Translations under genes and position numbers: made by a program | The notes under the pieces: generated by a model | What the model was told of the DNA's origin: nothing | Databases searched by the model: none | Seen by the model: only the letters and a program-made list of their open reading frames with translations | Shown: one piece after another, positions 25,500-33,815 of the stretch | Layout of the letters: the number at the start of each line of letters is the position of its first letter | Numbering within the stretch: position 1 is the stretch's first letter | Assembly: GCF_003945545.1 (NCBI RefSeq) | Contig: NZ_CP029617.1 | Location: 2,925,001-2,989,000, forward strand | Length of the DNA stretch: 64,000 nt | Direction of reading: 5' to 3' | Origin: Streptomyces sp. WAC 01529 | Lineage (GTDB): Bacteria; Actinomycetota; Actinomycetes; Streptomycetales; Streptomycetaceae

Positions 25500-27095
25500 G
25501 TGTCGCTGATCGACAGTCTCGCCCGGCTGGAAGCGGTCACCGCCGACCGCGCCCGGCCCAGGGCAACCGTCCGGCACCGGCATGTTTCCGACCGGCCCCT
25601 CGTCCTCGTGCCGCTCACCACCGCGGGCGAGGCGGGCGCGCCCCTCGGCGCCCTCGTGGGGACGGAGCGCACCTCGCCCCGTCTCCTCGTAGTGCCCCAG
25701 CCCCGCGACCGCGACCTCCGCTTCGCGTTCCTCGCGCAGCTCGCCGAGACCGTCCTGCCCTACATCGAGGCCTACGGGGACGACGTCGAGGCGGCCGAGC
25801 GCAGTGAGACCGACCCGGAGACCGGCAAGCGCGTCAAGGTCGAGGTCGAGCTGTGCGCGGACGCCCCCCAGCTGATCGTGCCGAGCCGCGCCGGCATCGA
25901 GTTCGTACGCCTCCTCGGCCGCTCCATGCGCTTTCGCCGCACCGCCGAGCAGGACCCCGACGCGCCCTACCCCGCGCCGCCCCGCGTCCCCCTCCTCGGC
26001 CGCTGGCTGACGCACTTCGGGGAGCGCGCCCGCGTCCCCGGCTCGTCCCTGCTCGTGGCGATGACCGACCTGCTGTCCCGGCACTGGGCCACCGGCCAGT
26101 CCACCCTGGAGGACCAGCACCTGGGTGCCCTGCTGGCCTGGATCGAGGCCCTGGAGGGCACCTCGGGCGCCGAGGCCGCGCTCCGCGCCGAGCTGGCGCG
26201 CGACAAGGACGGGCAGCTGCTGTGCCCGCCCGCGGGCCCGGCCACGGACCCGGCGTTCGACAACGACCTGCTCGCCCCGGCCATCGAGCGCTACGACCGC
26301 GCGCGTACGGCCCTGGCCGCCGCCGAGGACGGCATCGAGGCGGACGCGCGGCTGGCCGCGCTGACGGCCGCCGAGCGGGAGATCCGCGCCCTGGTCGAGA
26401 GCAGGACCCGCCCCACCTGGGACGCCGTATGGCGCGGTCTGGACGCCCTGTGCACCCTGCCCGCGGCCGCGCACGACGCCGACCGGTGGACCCGCGACCG
26501 CTGGTCGTTCACCGGGCACCGCGACCGCGTGGCGGCGGGCGAACCCCCGCAGCCCCGCGTCGACGACGCGATCACCGCGGCGAACAAGCTGGCCACCCGC
26601 GAGCGCGAACAGGCCCGCCTCGACGCCCAGGAGGCCCTGGACGACCCCTTGGTGATGGCGGGCCGCCGCCTCGCGGGCGAGGCCTTCGCGGGCGAGGTGA
26701 CCGAGGTCGTGATGGCGTACAGCGAGGCCAAGACCCCGAGACCGCGCCCCCTGATCACCGTCCGCACGGAGGACCGCCCCCACCTCGGCGAGCGCACGAA
26801 GGTGTACCGCTCGCTCCAGGGCAAGCCGCAGACGGCCGAGTTCGTGGCGTACGAGAGCGTGGGCGGCGAGGAGACGGTCGTACTGCGCCTCATCGACAAG
26901 ATGGGCCGCGGCAAGGAACCCGACGCCGGTTCGGTCCCCGAGAAGGGCGACCGGATCTGCTGGACGCTCTTCGAGCACGACCAGCGCGGCGGCCCCAAGC
27001 TGCCGGACCCGGAGGCCACCCCGTGGACCCACGGCGGCCCGCCGTCACAGACCCCGGAGAGCCCTGATCCCGTGACCGCGGAGGACACCCTGTGA
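25500..27095 (+). CDS. Uncharacterised protein between nuclease and helicase genes
   Basis: 531 aa, start GTG 25500 with AAGGAG 8 nt upstream. No signal peptide or membrane segments. Mixed alpha/beta with long charged helices in the middle (about residues 240-300 and 350-400, e.g. AANKLATREREQARLDAQEA). A C-terminal beta-rich region (LITVRTEDRPHLGERTKVYR) may be a small nucleic-acid-binding or OB-like module (guess). I recognise no family. It overlaps the helicase start by 4 nt, so it is translationally coupled. Position and coupling suggest a subunit of the same DNA-processing complex. Confidence 0.8.
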   Translation: MSLIDSLARLEAVTADRARPRATVRHRHVSDRPLVLVPLTTAGEAGAPLGALVGTERTSPRLLVVPQPRDRDLRFAFLAQLAETVLPYIEAYGDDVEAAERSETDPETGKRVKVEVELCADAPQLIVPSRAGIEFVRLLGRSMRFRRTAEQDPDAPYPAPPRVPLLGRWLTHFGERARVPGSSLLVAMTDLLSRHWATGQSTLEDQHLGALLAWIEALEGTSGAEAALRAELARDKDGQLLCPPAGPATDPAFDNDLLAPAIERYDRARTALAAAEDGIEADARLAALTAAEREIRALVESRTRPTWDAVWRGLDALCTLPAAAHDADRWTRDRWSFTGHRDRVAAGEPPQPRVDDAITAANKLATREREQARLDAQEALDDPLVMAGRRLAGEAFAGEVTEVVMAYSEAKTPRPRPLITVRTEDRPHLGERTKVYRSLQGKPQTAEFVAYESVGGEETVVLRLIDKMGRGKEPDAGSVPEKGDRICWTLFEHDQRGGPKLPDPEATPWTHGGPPSQTPESPDPVTAEDTL

Positions 27096-28459
27096 TGCAG
27101 CTCGCCCCGCCCGCGGGCCACGCCTTCGACCCCGGCGCCGAGGCCGCGCGCGCCACGGACGCGATCCTCCACGACACGCTGCACGGCACGCACCGCGGCG
27201 TCGTCGTCGACTCCCCGCCCGGCGCGGGAAAGTCGACGCTGGTGGTGCGCGCCGCGCGTGAACTGGCCGCGGCCGGACGCCCGCTGATGGTGATCGCGCA
27301 GACGAACGCGCAGGTGGACGACTTGATCCTGCGCCTCGCCGAGAAGGATCCCGAGCTGCCGGTGGGCCGTCTGCACAGCAGCGACCCGGATCCGTACGAC
27401 AAGGCGCTCGACGACCTGCCGAACGTACGCAAGTCGACCAAGGCGGGCGACCTCGCCGGTCTGGACGTCGTCGTCTCGACGGCCGCGAAGTGGGCGCACG
27501 TCAAGGTGGACCAGCTGGACGCGCCGTGGGGGCACGCGATCGTCGACGAGGCGTACCAGATGCGGTCGGACGCGCTGCTCGCCGTCGCGGGGCTCTTCGA
27601 GCGGGCGCTGTTCGTGGGGGACCCGGGGCAGTTGGACCCGTTCTCGATCGTCGGCGCGGAGCAGTGGGCGGGTCTCTCGTACGACCCGTCGGCCTCCGCC
27701 GTCACGACGCTGCTCGCCCACAACCCCGAACTGCCGCAGCACCGCCTGCCGGTGTCCTGGCGGCTGCCCGCGTCGGCGGCGCCGCTCGTCTCCGGGGCCT
27801 TCTATCCGTACACGCCCTTCCGCAGCGGTACGGACCACGGGGACCGCGCGCTGAACTTCGCGGTGCCGTCGGACGGTTCGGCGCCGGACCAGGTGATCGA
27901 CGAGGCGGCGCGGGCGGGCTGGGGCCTGCTGGAGCTGCCCGCGCGGAACACGCCGCGTACGGACCCCGAGGCCGTGCGGGCGCTGGCCCAGGTGGTCCGG
28001 CGCCTCCTGGACCGGGGCGGCGCGGCCACCTCGGAGCGCGCCCCCGACCCGGCGCCGCTCACGGCCGACCGCATCGCCGTCGGCACGGCCCACCGCGACC
28101 AGGCGGCGGCGGTCCGCGCGGCCCTCGCCGACCTCGGTGTCACGGACGTCACGGTGGACACCGCGAACCGCCTCCAGGGCCGTGAGTACGACGTGACGGT
28201 CGTCCTGCACCCACTGTCCGGCCGCCCGGACGCCACGGCCTTCCACCTGGAGACGGGCCGCCTCTGCGTCCTGACCTCCCGGCACCGGCACGCCTGCATC
28301 GTGGTCTGCCGCGCGGGCGTCGACCTCCTGCTCGACGACCACCCCTCGACGGAACCGGTCCAGCTGGGCGTCACGGTGAAGTTCCCGGACGGCTGGGAGG
28401 CCAACCACGCGGTCCTGGCACAGCTGTCCGAGCACCGGGTCCCGTGGCAAGCCCCATAA
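27092..28459 (+). CDS. Compact SF1 helicase/ATPase, DNA2/UPF1-like
   Basis: 455 aa, start GTG 27092 overlapping the previous stop; ATG 27095 is an alternative. SF1 motifs are visible: I DSPPGAGKST (Lys47), Ia VIAQTNAQVDDL, II AIVDEAYQM (Asp152-Glu153), III FVGDPGQLDP (176-183), IV LPVSWRLP (Arg224), V VDTANRLQGREYD (about 355-367) and VI LTSRHRHACIVV (Arg397). Motifs III to VI resemble the UPF1/DNA2 group rather than UvrD. It lacks accessory insertions and is small for a helicase. Together with the Fe-S nuclease gene two upstream, it reproduces in separate polypeptides the nuclease-helicase combination found fused in eukaryotic Dna2. Confidence 0.82.
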   Translation: MMQLAPPAGHAFDPGAEAARATDAILHDTLHGTHRGVVVDSPPGAGKSTLVVRAARELAAAGRPLMVIAQTNAQVDDLILRLAEKDPELPVGRLHSSDPDPYDKALDDLPNVRKSTKAGDLAGLDVVVSTAAKWAHVKVDQLDAPWGHAIVDEAYQMRSDALLAVAGLFERALFVGDPGQLDPFSIVGAEQWAGLSYDPSASAVTTLLAHNPELPQHRLPVSWRLPASAAPLVSGAFYPYTPFRSGTDHGDRALNFAVPSDGSAPDQVIDEAARAGWGLLELPARNTPRTDPEAVRALAQVVRRLLDRGGAATSERAPDPAPLTADRIAVGTAHRDQAAAVRAALADLGVTDVTVDTANRLQGREYDVTVVLHPLSGRPDATAFHLETGRLCVLTSRHRHACIVVCRAGVDLLLDDHPSTEPVQLGVTVKFPDGWEANHAVLAQLSEHRVPWQAP

Positions 28460-28489
28460 GAATCGCGCCCCTGCGGAGCGGTTCCCGTG

Positions 28490-28660
28490 TCGGGGCGCAT
28501 GAGAGCCCCGTAAGGGGCGCGAGGAACTGCGCGAGCAACCCAATCCGACCCGCACCCGCGTGGAAGCCGCCGCGGGCAGACGCGTCCGTGCGGGTCGCGC
28601 CCGGCTGGGCGCGCAGTTCCCCGCGCCCCTTACGGGGCGCGTTCCTGGGCCGGGGCGCAT
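28490..28660. repeat. Dispersed intergenic element (copy 2, inverted pair)
   Basis: Two inverted arms, GGGGCGCGAGGAACTGCGCG (28515-28534) and GCGCAGTTCCCCGCGCCCCT (about 28611-28630), enclose about 75 nt including CGGGCAGACGCGTCCGTGCG, in the convergent gap between the helicase gene and the GGDEF-EAL gene. Same family as 15.7, 33.6, 44.8 and 61.6 kb. Confidence 0.75.
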
Positions 28661-28674
28661 GAGGCCCCGGGGCC

Positions 28675-30588
28675 CTACGCCGCGCGCAGCAGCGCGGAGA
28701 TCCGGTCCGCCGGAACCGGGCGGGAGTAGAGCCAGCCCTGGCCCGTGTCGCAGCCGATGCGGCGGAGCCGGGCCGCCTGCGCCGCCGTCTCCACGCACTC
28801 CGCCGTCACCGTGATCCCCAGCCGATGGGCGAGCCGCACCAGCGCCTCGACGATGAGTTCGTCGGCGGGGTTGCTGTGCGCCTCCCCCTCCTCGTACTGG
28901 AAGCCCCGTACGAAGGACCCGTCCAGTTTGAGGACGGAGACCGGGAGCCGGCTCAGGTACGCCAGGTTCGAGTACCCCGTACCGAAGTCGTCGATGGCGA
29001 TCCGCACCCCCATGTCGCTGAGCGCCTGGAGGGCCTGGAGCGGCCGCCCCGCCGAGCCCATCACGGCGGACTCGGTCAGCTCCAGCTGGAGCAGCCGGGC
29101 CGGGAGGCCGGTCTCGGCGAGGATCTCCGCCACGTCGGCGACCAGGTCGGAGTCCCACACCTGCCGCACCGCCACGTTCACGCTCACGAACACCGGCTCC
29201 CGCTCCGGATGCGCCAGCTGCCACCGCCGCGCCTGCCGGCACGCGGTGCGCAGCACCCAGCGGCCGAGCTGCACGATCGACCCGTCCTCCTCGGCCAGCC
29301 CGATGAACCGATTCGGCGTCAGAAGCCCGAACTGCGGGTGCCGCCAGCGCACCAGCGCCTCGACGCCCCGCACCCCCTCGTCGTCGAGACCCACCAACGG
29401 CTGGTAGTCCAGGACGAATTCGTCCCGCTCCACGGCGGGCCGCAGCGAGCTGGAGAGCGTCTGACGGGTCATGCGGTGGGCGTTGCGCTCGGGGTCGAAG
29501 AGCGTCCAGCGGGCCTTGCCGTCCGTCTTCGCCCAGTACAGCGTGGTGTCGGCGGCCTGCATCAGCCCCGTCGTGGTGGTGCCCGCGGCGCGCCGCTCCA
29601 CCACGCCGATGGAGGCGGAGACGGAGAGCCGCTGGCCTGCCAGGTCGAAGGGCTCCTGTAGCGCCCGCAGCGCCGCCTCGGCGAGATCCGTCAGCTGTTC
29701 CGTCCCCGTGGAGTCCTCGACGAGCAGCGCGAACTCGTCGCCGCCGAGGCGCGCCACCAGCGGCGCGGTCACCGTGCCGTACCCGGCCTGGTCGGCGCAG
29801 CGCGTGAGCCGCTCCGCGACGGCGGCGAGCAGCCGGTCGCCGATCCGGTGGCCGAGGGTGTCGTTGACCGCCTTGAACCCGTCGAGGTCCAGATAGCAGA
29901 GGCCGACCCGGCCGGTGCTCGTGTCGTCGTAGGCACCCGCTTCGAGCGCGGAGGCCAGGCGTTCGAAGAAGAGGTTGCGGTTGGGCAGCCGGGTCACCGG
30001 GTCGTGCATCTGTACGTGCCGCAGCCGGGCCTGCAACTCGCGGCGGGCGCTGATGTCGGCGGCGGCGAGCAGCACGGTCCTGCCCTCGCCCCGCTCGGCG
30101 GACTCCGGCATCGGCGAGACCGTGATCTGCACCCACAGGGAGTGCCCGTCGGGGTGCTTCAGACGCCGCGTGCAGCGCAGCTTGGCCTGCCGGCCGCGGA
30201 GCACTTCGCGGTACGCGTGCCAGGTGCGGGCGTCGGAGGCCAGGTCGACCAGGTCGGCGGCGACGCGCCCGCCAAGCGTCCCCGGGGCGGCGCCCAGGAG
30301 CGCGTCCAGGGCGTGGTTGGCGCTGACGACCAGGCCCTCGCTGTCGACGACGGCCAGAGGGAGGGGGGCGTGGGCGAACGCACCGTGGTAATCGACCGGC
30401 TCCGGGCCGGGGCGGTCCCTCACGGCGCGCTCCGGGCCGCGAAGCTCCGGCACCGGGCGCTCCGGGCCGCGAAGCTCGGACACGTGATGATCGACCCGCT
30501 CCGATTCGCGACGTTCCGTGACGGCAGGACGGGCTCGGCCGGGTGTGGTGGCCGCCGTGGGGGTGGGCCCTTGGGACGTTCCGTTCAC
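28675..30588 (-). CDS. cdgA: PAS-GGDEF-EAL cyclic-di-GMP protein (CdgA-like)
   Basis: 637 aa. I start it at GTG 30588 (GGGAG 6 nt upstream); a longer open frame continues to 30735. A disordered N-terminus (about 70 residues) precedes a PAS domain (about 75-200), a GGDEF domain with intact RLGGDEF (282-286) and an EAL domain with intact GVEALVRW (Glu410) plus DDFGTGYSNLAYL and LKLDGSFVRG. Both active sites therefore look competent for c-di-GMP synthesis and breakdown. Gene order fits S. coelicolor cdgA (as I recall, SCO2817), a BldD target whose overexpression blocks development. No RxxD inhibitory site lies at the usual position before GGDEF. Confidence 0.82.
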   Translation of the reverse strand: MNGTSQGPTPTAATTPGRARPAVTERRESERVDHHVSELRGPERPVPELRGPERAVRDRPGPEPVDYHGAFAHAPLPLAVVDSEGLVVSANHALDALLGAAPGTLGGRVAADLVDLASDARTWHAYREVLRGRQAKLRCTRRLKHPDGHSLWVQITVSPMPESAERGEGRTVLLAAADISARRELQARLRHVQMHDPVTRLPNRNLFFERLASALEAGAYDDTSTGRVGLCYLDLDGFKAVNDTLGHRIGDRLLAAVAERLTRCADQAGYGTVTAPLVARLGGDEFALLVEDSTGTEQLTDLAEAALRALQEPFDLAGQRLSVSASIGVVERRAAGTTTTGLMQAADTTLYWAKTDGKARWTLFDPERNAHRMTRQTLSSSLRPAVERDEFVLDYQPLVGLDDEGVRGVEALVRWRHPQFGLLTPNRFIGLAEEDGSIVQLGRWVLRTACRQARRWQLAHPEREPVFVSVNVAVRQVWDSDLVADVAEILAETGLPARLLQLELTESAVMGSAGRPLQALQALSDMGVRIAIDDFGTGYSNLAYLSRLPVSVLKLDGSFVRGFQYEEGEAHSNPADELIVEALVRLAHRLGITVTAECVETAAQAARLRRIGCDTGQGWLYSRPVPADRISALLRAA

Positions 30589-30944
30589 CGCTTGCTCCCG
30601 CAGTGCAGTTGTTCTCGAACAGGTCTCGTCGGGCGGCGGGCAGGTGGCGGGCGGCGGTGTGGGGCCGGGCCCGCGCAGGAAAGTGTGCCGATCATAGAGG
30701 CCCGCCAGATGCCCTATCCAGCCATGGCGCCACACCCGGGGTGGCCCACGGGGTATGACAGATCGTTTCTGCTCGCCAGTGAACTGGTTCCGTCATGGCT
30801 CGATCGCTTGTGACGTTCCGTGAGCGGTCGGGGTGTCGCCCCTCTGCCCGCCCCTCACCCGGAAGGGCCAGACAAACAGGGCGAAGTTCAACAAAACATC
30901 ACAAGGTGGGTGGGGTGTCCCGCATTCCGCACCCGGAGGTCGAC
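30589..30944. promoter_or_regulatory. Divergent control region with a BldD-like half-site pair
   Basis: 356 nt between cdgA (minus) and the M6-like protease (plus). TGACGTTCCGTGA (30811-30823) keeps both TNAC and GTNA half-sites of the BldD consensus (TNACNCWGNGTNA) with two core mismatches. GGAGG for the protease lies at 30935-30939. Confidence 0.45.
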
Positions 30945-32225
30945 GTGCCGCGTCAGCTCCCCCCTTGGGGACTCACCCGTGGAGGGAGGAACCCCAGGCC
31001 ATGGAGGGACCCCCGGTTGCGCAGCACCGCCGCGCTGCTCACCTCGCTGACCGCCCTCGCCGCCACCTCGCTCGTCGCCGGCCCCGCCGTCGCCGAGTCC
31101 GCCGCGGGGCCCTGCGCCCTGCGCCGCACGAACGCGCACCACTCGGAAGGGCTCGACACCTGGAACACCGCCTACCCCCGCCCGGCCAGGACCCTGAACG
31201 CCGTCATGGTCTTCCTGTCCTTCCCGGACTCCCCGCCGACGACCACGCCCGATGAACTGGCCGCCGACCACTTCCCCGCGACCAGCCAGTTCTTCGAGCG
31301 GGCCTCCTACGGAAAGTTCGAGCTGCGCCCGCACCCGGGGCGCGAGTGGGTCCAGATGCCTCGCGATTCCACCTCGTACGACATAAAGCGCGACTGGAAC
31401 GCCCAGCGCCGCGCCGCCTATCTGCGCGACGCCCTGGCCGCGGCCGATCCGCACGTGGACTTCTCCCGCCACGACATCGTCTACTTCGTCGCGGACCCGA
31501 ACGCGCCCGGCGTCGACTCGGACGCCACGAAGGTGGTGAACTTCGACCGGCCGATGCGGGCCGACGGCACGGACATCCGGCGCGTTGTCACGGTCTTCGA
31601 ACGGCACCCGCCGGACCGCAACGTCCTGGCCCATGAGACGGGCCACGTCTTCGACCTGCCCGACCTCTACCACCGGCCGACCGACGGCAAGGGCGACTGG
31701 GACACCCATGTGGGGGACTGGGACCTCATGGGCAGCCAGTTCGGCCTCGCCCCCGACCTCTTCGGCTGGCACAAGTGGAAGCTGGGCTGGCTGGAGCCGC
31801 ACCAGGTGCGCTGTGTGGCGGCGGGCCCCGAGCGGCTGACCCTGGAGCCCCTGGCGGCGCCCGCCGCGCCCACCGCGCGCGGGCCCCTCGGCGGCGGCAC
31901 CAGGCTCGCGGTGATCCGTACGGGCCGGGACACGGCGATCGCCCTGGAGGCGCGGGGCGCGACGGGCAACGACCACGCGACCTGCACGGAGGGCGTCCTC
32001 GTCTACGAGGTGCGCAACGGGACGGCGTCGGGCGGCGGCCCCATCGAGGTCGTCGACGCCCACCCGGAGTCGGAGTCGTGCTGGGGCGACTCGGTCTACC
32101 CGCAGCTGGCGGACGCCCCGGTGCGGGTGGGGGAGACGTTCACGGTGCCTGGCGAGGACGTACGCGTGGAGGTGGAGGCGCGGACGGCGTCGGGGGCGTG
32201 GGCGGTGACGGTCGCGGCGGGCTGA
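30945..32225 (+). CDS. Secreted M6-like zinc metalloprotease
   Basis: 426 aa, start GTG 30945 with GGAGG 5 nt upstream; GTG 30915 is an alternative. Signal peptide (LRSTAALLTSLTALAATSLV, cleavage near AVAES). The catalytic zinc motif is HETGH at 230-234 in NVLAHETGHVFDLPDLYH, and GDWDLMGSQFG downstream is the Met-turn-like segment of M6 (immune inhibitor A-like) peptidases. A C-terminal beta-rich domain follows. Likely an extracellular protease; substrate unknown. It ends at a hairpin shared with tRNA-Lys. Confidence 0.85.
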   Translation: MPRQLPPWGLTRGGRNPRPWRDPRLRSTAALLTSLTALAATSLVAGPAVAESAAGPCALRRTNAHHSEGLDTWNTAYPRPARTLNAVMVFLSFPDSPPTTTPDELAADHFPATSQFFERASYGKFELRPHPGREWVQMPRDSTSYDIKRDWNAQRRAAYLRDALAAADPHVDFSRHDIVYFVADPNAPGVDSDATKVVNFDRPMRADGTDIRRVVTVFERHPPDRNVLAHETGHVFDLPDLYHRPTDGKGDWDTHVGDWDLMGSQFGLAPDLFGWHKWKLGWLEPHQVRCVAAGPERLTLEPLAAPAAPTARGPLGGGTRLAVIRTGRDTAIALEARGATGNDHATCTEGVLVYEVRNGTASGGGPIEVVDAHPESESCWGDSVYPQLADAPVRVGETFTVPGEDVRVEVEARTASGAWAVTVAAG

Positions 32226-32269
32226 GACGCGTACGCCGGCGGCTCCGTGCGCATGGATGCGTACATGCA

Positions 32270-32299
32270 AGAAGCCCCTCGCTCTCACGAGGGGCTTCT
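32270..32299. terminator. Bidirectional terminator between the M6-like protease and tRNA-Lys
   Basis: 12-bp stem AGAAGCCCCTCG / CGAGGGGCTTCT with a 6-nt loop, 45 nt after the protease stop and 10 nt beyond the 3' end of the tRNA. Confidence 0.85.
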
Positions 32300-32308
32300 C
32301 ACTGTCTG

Positions 32309-32382
32309 TGCGCCGCCAGGGACTCGAACCCCGGACCCGCTGATTAAGAGTCAGCTGCTCTAACCAACTGAGCTAGCGGCGC
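32309..32382 (-). tRNA. tRNA-Lys (anticodon CTT), copy 1
   Basis: Cloverleaf readable on the minus strand: acceptor GCGCCGC/GCGGCGC, D-arm AGCTCAGTTGGTTAGAGC, anticodon loop ACTCTTAAT (CTT), T-arm CCGGGGTTCGAGTCCCTGG. No encoded CCA. The 74-nt sequence is identical to the copies at 44849 and 56443, and all three share GTCAGCAG immediately 5'. Its first 10 nt overlap the stop end of the preceding minus-strand gene. Confidence 0.97.
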
Positions 32383-32957
32383 CTGCTGACGTCGTAGACC
32401 TTAGCATCCTGATCGCCGCGAGGAAAAATCGATATGCGGACCGCGGAGGAGGCCATGGAGCGGGCCGCGCGGACGCAGGCCCAGAGCATCACCTCGGGGC
32501 CGGGCAGCCAGGGGTGGCGGGCGCCGGGGGCCACCAGCCAGCGTGATTGCAGGCGGGCGGCGGGCCCGGCGGCCGGGGCGTCGGCGGTGGCGCCGAGGGG
32601 CGGCACGGTGACCGCGTCCCCCGTGCCGTGGCAGAGCACGGAAGGGACCGCGGAACCCCACTCCTCCCACTCCAGGAGCGAGGGCAGGCGCTGGGCGGTG
32701 CCGGGGGCGGCGAAGAGCAGCATGCGGCCGCGGTGGGCGGCGACGGGGCCCGAGCCCGGCCCTTCGTCCCATAACCGGTCGAGCATGCGCCGCCCGAAGA
32801 CGGCGGGGACGCTCACCACGTCGAAGGCGGAACCGCAGGGGAGCACCGCGGGAGCGGTGGGCCGGGTGCGCCAGTGGGCGAGGGCGCTTCGGGGGTACGT
32901 TTCGGCGGAGGCGAGCCAGGCGGCTCCCTCGGAGGTGACGAGGCGGCTGTTGCTCAT
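32373..32957 (-). CDS. Prim-pol-like (bifunctional DNA primase/polymerase-type) hypothetical protein
   Basis: 194 aa, start ATG 32955-32957 (MSNSRLVTSEGAAWL). It resembles Streptomyces proteins annotated, as I recall, as bifunctional DNA primase/polymerase N-terminal domain: PTAPAVLPCGSAFDVVSVPA, FGRRMLDRLW, RGRMLLFAAPGTAQRL, and a C-terminal SRWLVAPGARHPWLPGPEV. No complete prim-pol catalytic triad can be assigned by eye, so activity is doubtful. The last codons (VYDVSRRR and stop) run 10 nt into tRNA-Lys on the same strand. Confidence 0.6.
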   Translation of the reverse strand: MSNSRLVTSEGAAWLASAETYPRSALAHWRTRPTAPAVLPCGSAFDVVSVPAVFGRRMLDRLWDEGPGSGPVAAHRGRMLLFAAPGTAQRLPSLLEWEEWGSAVPSVLCHGTGDAVTVPPLGATADAPAAGPAARLQSRWLVAPGARHPWLPGPEVMLWACVRAARSMASSAVRISIFPRGDQDAKVYDVSRRR

Positions 32958-33105
32958 GACAGTACGTCTACCGGCGGTGAGCGCTCCGTCTCGGGGAGTT
33001 GCCGGAAGCCGGGACGGCGGGGGGCGGGGTGGAGTACCTTGCCCTGCCCTACCGGCATATGCCGGATGATCTCGTACGCCGCCACCGGCCGCCCGCGCGC
33101 CGCTC

Positions 33106-33459
33106 TCAGCCGCGCTTTTCGGCACCGCCGCGCAGCAGGTCCCGGCCGAATTCGACCATCTTCTTCGCGTAGTCCTCGGTCCACTCCGCGCGCTCCGCGA
33201 TCAGCGCGGGCGTCAGCCGGTCGAAGCGGCGGGGATCGGCGAGCTGGGCGGCCGCGATGGCCTGGAACTCAACGGACCGGTCCGCCGCGGCCCGGAACGC
33301 GTGCGTCAGTTCCGTCGCGCGGTCGAGCAGTTCGCGGGGGTCCTCGATCGACTCCAGGTCGAAGAAGTGCTCGGGGTCGGCCGATGCCTCCGCCGGCTCG
33401 AAGAGCAGCGGCGCGGGGCGCATGCGCTGTTCGGTCCGGGGCCGCTCGGGCTCCGCCAT
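33106..33459 (-). CDS. Conserved hypothetical helical protein
   Basis: 117 aa, start ATG 33457-33459 with GGAGG 4 nt upstream. Acidic N-terminal part (ADPEHFFDLESIEDPRELLD) and amphipathic helices (TPALIAERAEWTEDYAKKMV); no membrane segment or signal. No function recognised. Confidence 0.6.
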   Translation of the reverse strand: MAEPERPRTEQRMRPAPLLFEPAEASADPEHFFDLESIEDPRELLDRATELTHAFRAAADRSVEFQAIAAAQLADPRRFDRLTPALIAERAEWTEDYAKKMVEFGRDLLRGGAEKRG

Positions 33460-33534
33460 GGTTCCTCCTCGTTCGCTGCGGTGCCGCGGGGCGGCCTTGG
33501 CCGTCTTCCATTCTCCCTTGCCGCACAAGGGGGT

Positions 33535-33815
33535 CCCTCAAGGGGCGCGGCCAGCCGGACGCGGCCCGCACGAACGCGTCTGCCTCGCGCCCGTGCGGGT
33601 CGGATTTCGGTCGCTCGCGCAGTTCCCCGCGCCCCTTACGGGCCCTCATGCACCCGGCACGGAAACGCGCCCCAAAGGGGCGCGGGGAACGGCGCGCCCA
33701 GCCACACACGGCCCGCACGGACGCGCCTGCCCGCAGCAGCCTCGCGCCCCTGCGGGTCAGATTTTGGTTGCTCGCGCAGTTCCCCGCGCCCCTTGCGGGG
33801 CTCTATGCCCCCGGC
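33535..33815. repeat. Dispersed intergenic element (copy 3), duplicated
   Basis: Two direct copies about 165 nt apart of a block that runs GGCCCGCACG, then CTCGCGCCC and TGCGGGTC, and ends CTCGCGCAGTTCCCCGCGCC. An inverted arm (AAAGGGGCGCGGGGAACGGC) lies between them at about 33672. The last copy extends into the 3' end of the LLM oxidoreductase gene. The 343-nt gap holds no other gene. Confidence 0.8.

Noticed and set aside
26291..30136. 1281-residue open frame on the minus strand
   Set aside because: It runs antisense through the unknown gene and the helicase gene, then out of frame through cdgA; Arg/Gly/Ala-rich composition and no domain: a GC-rich shadow.
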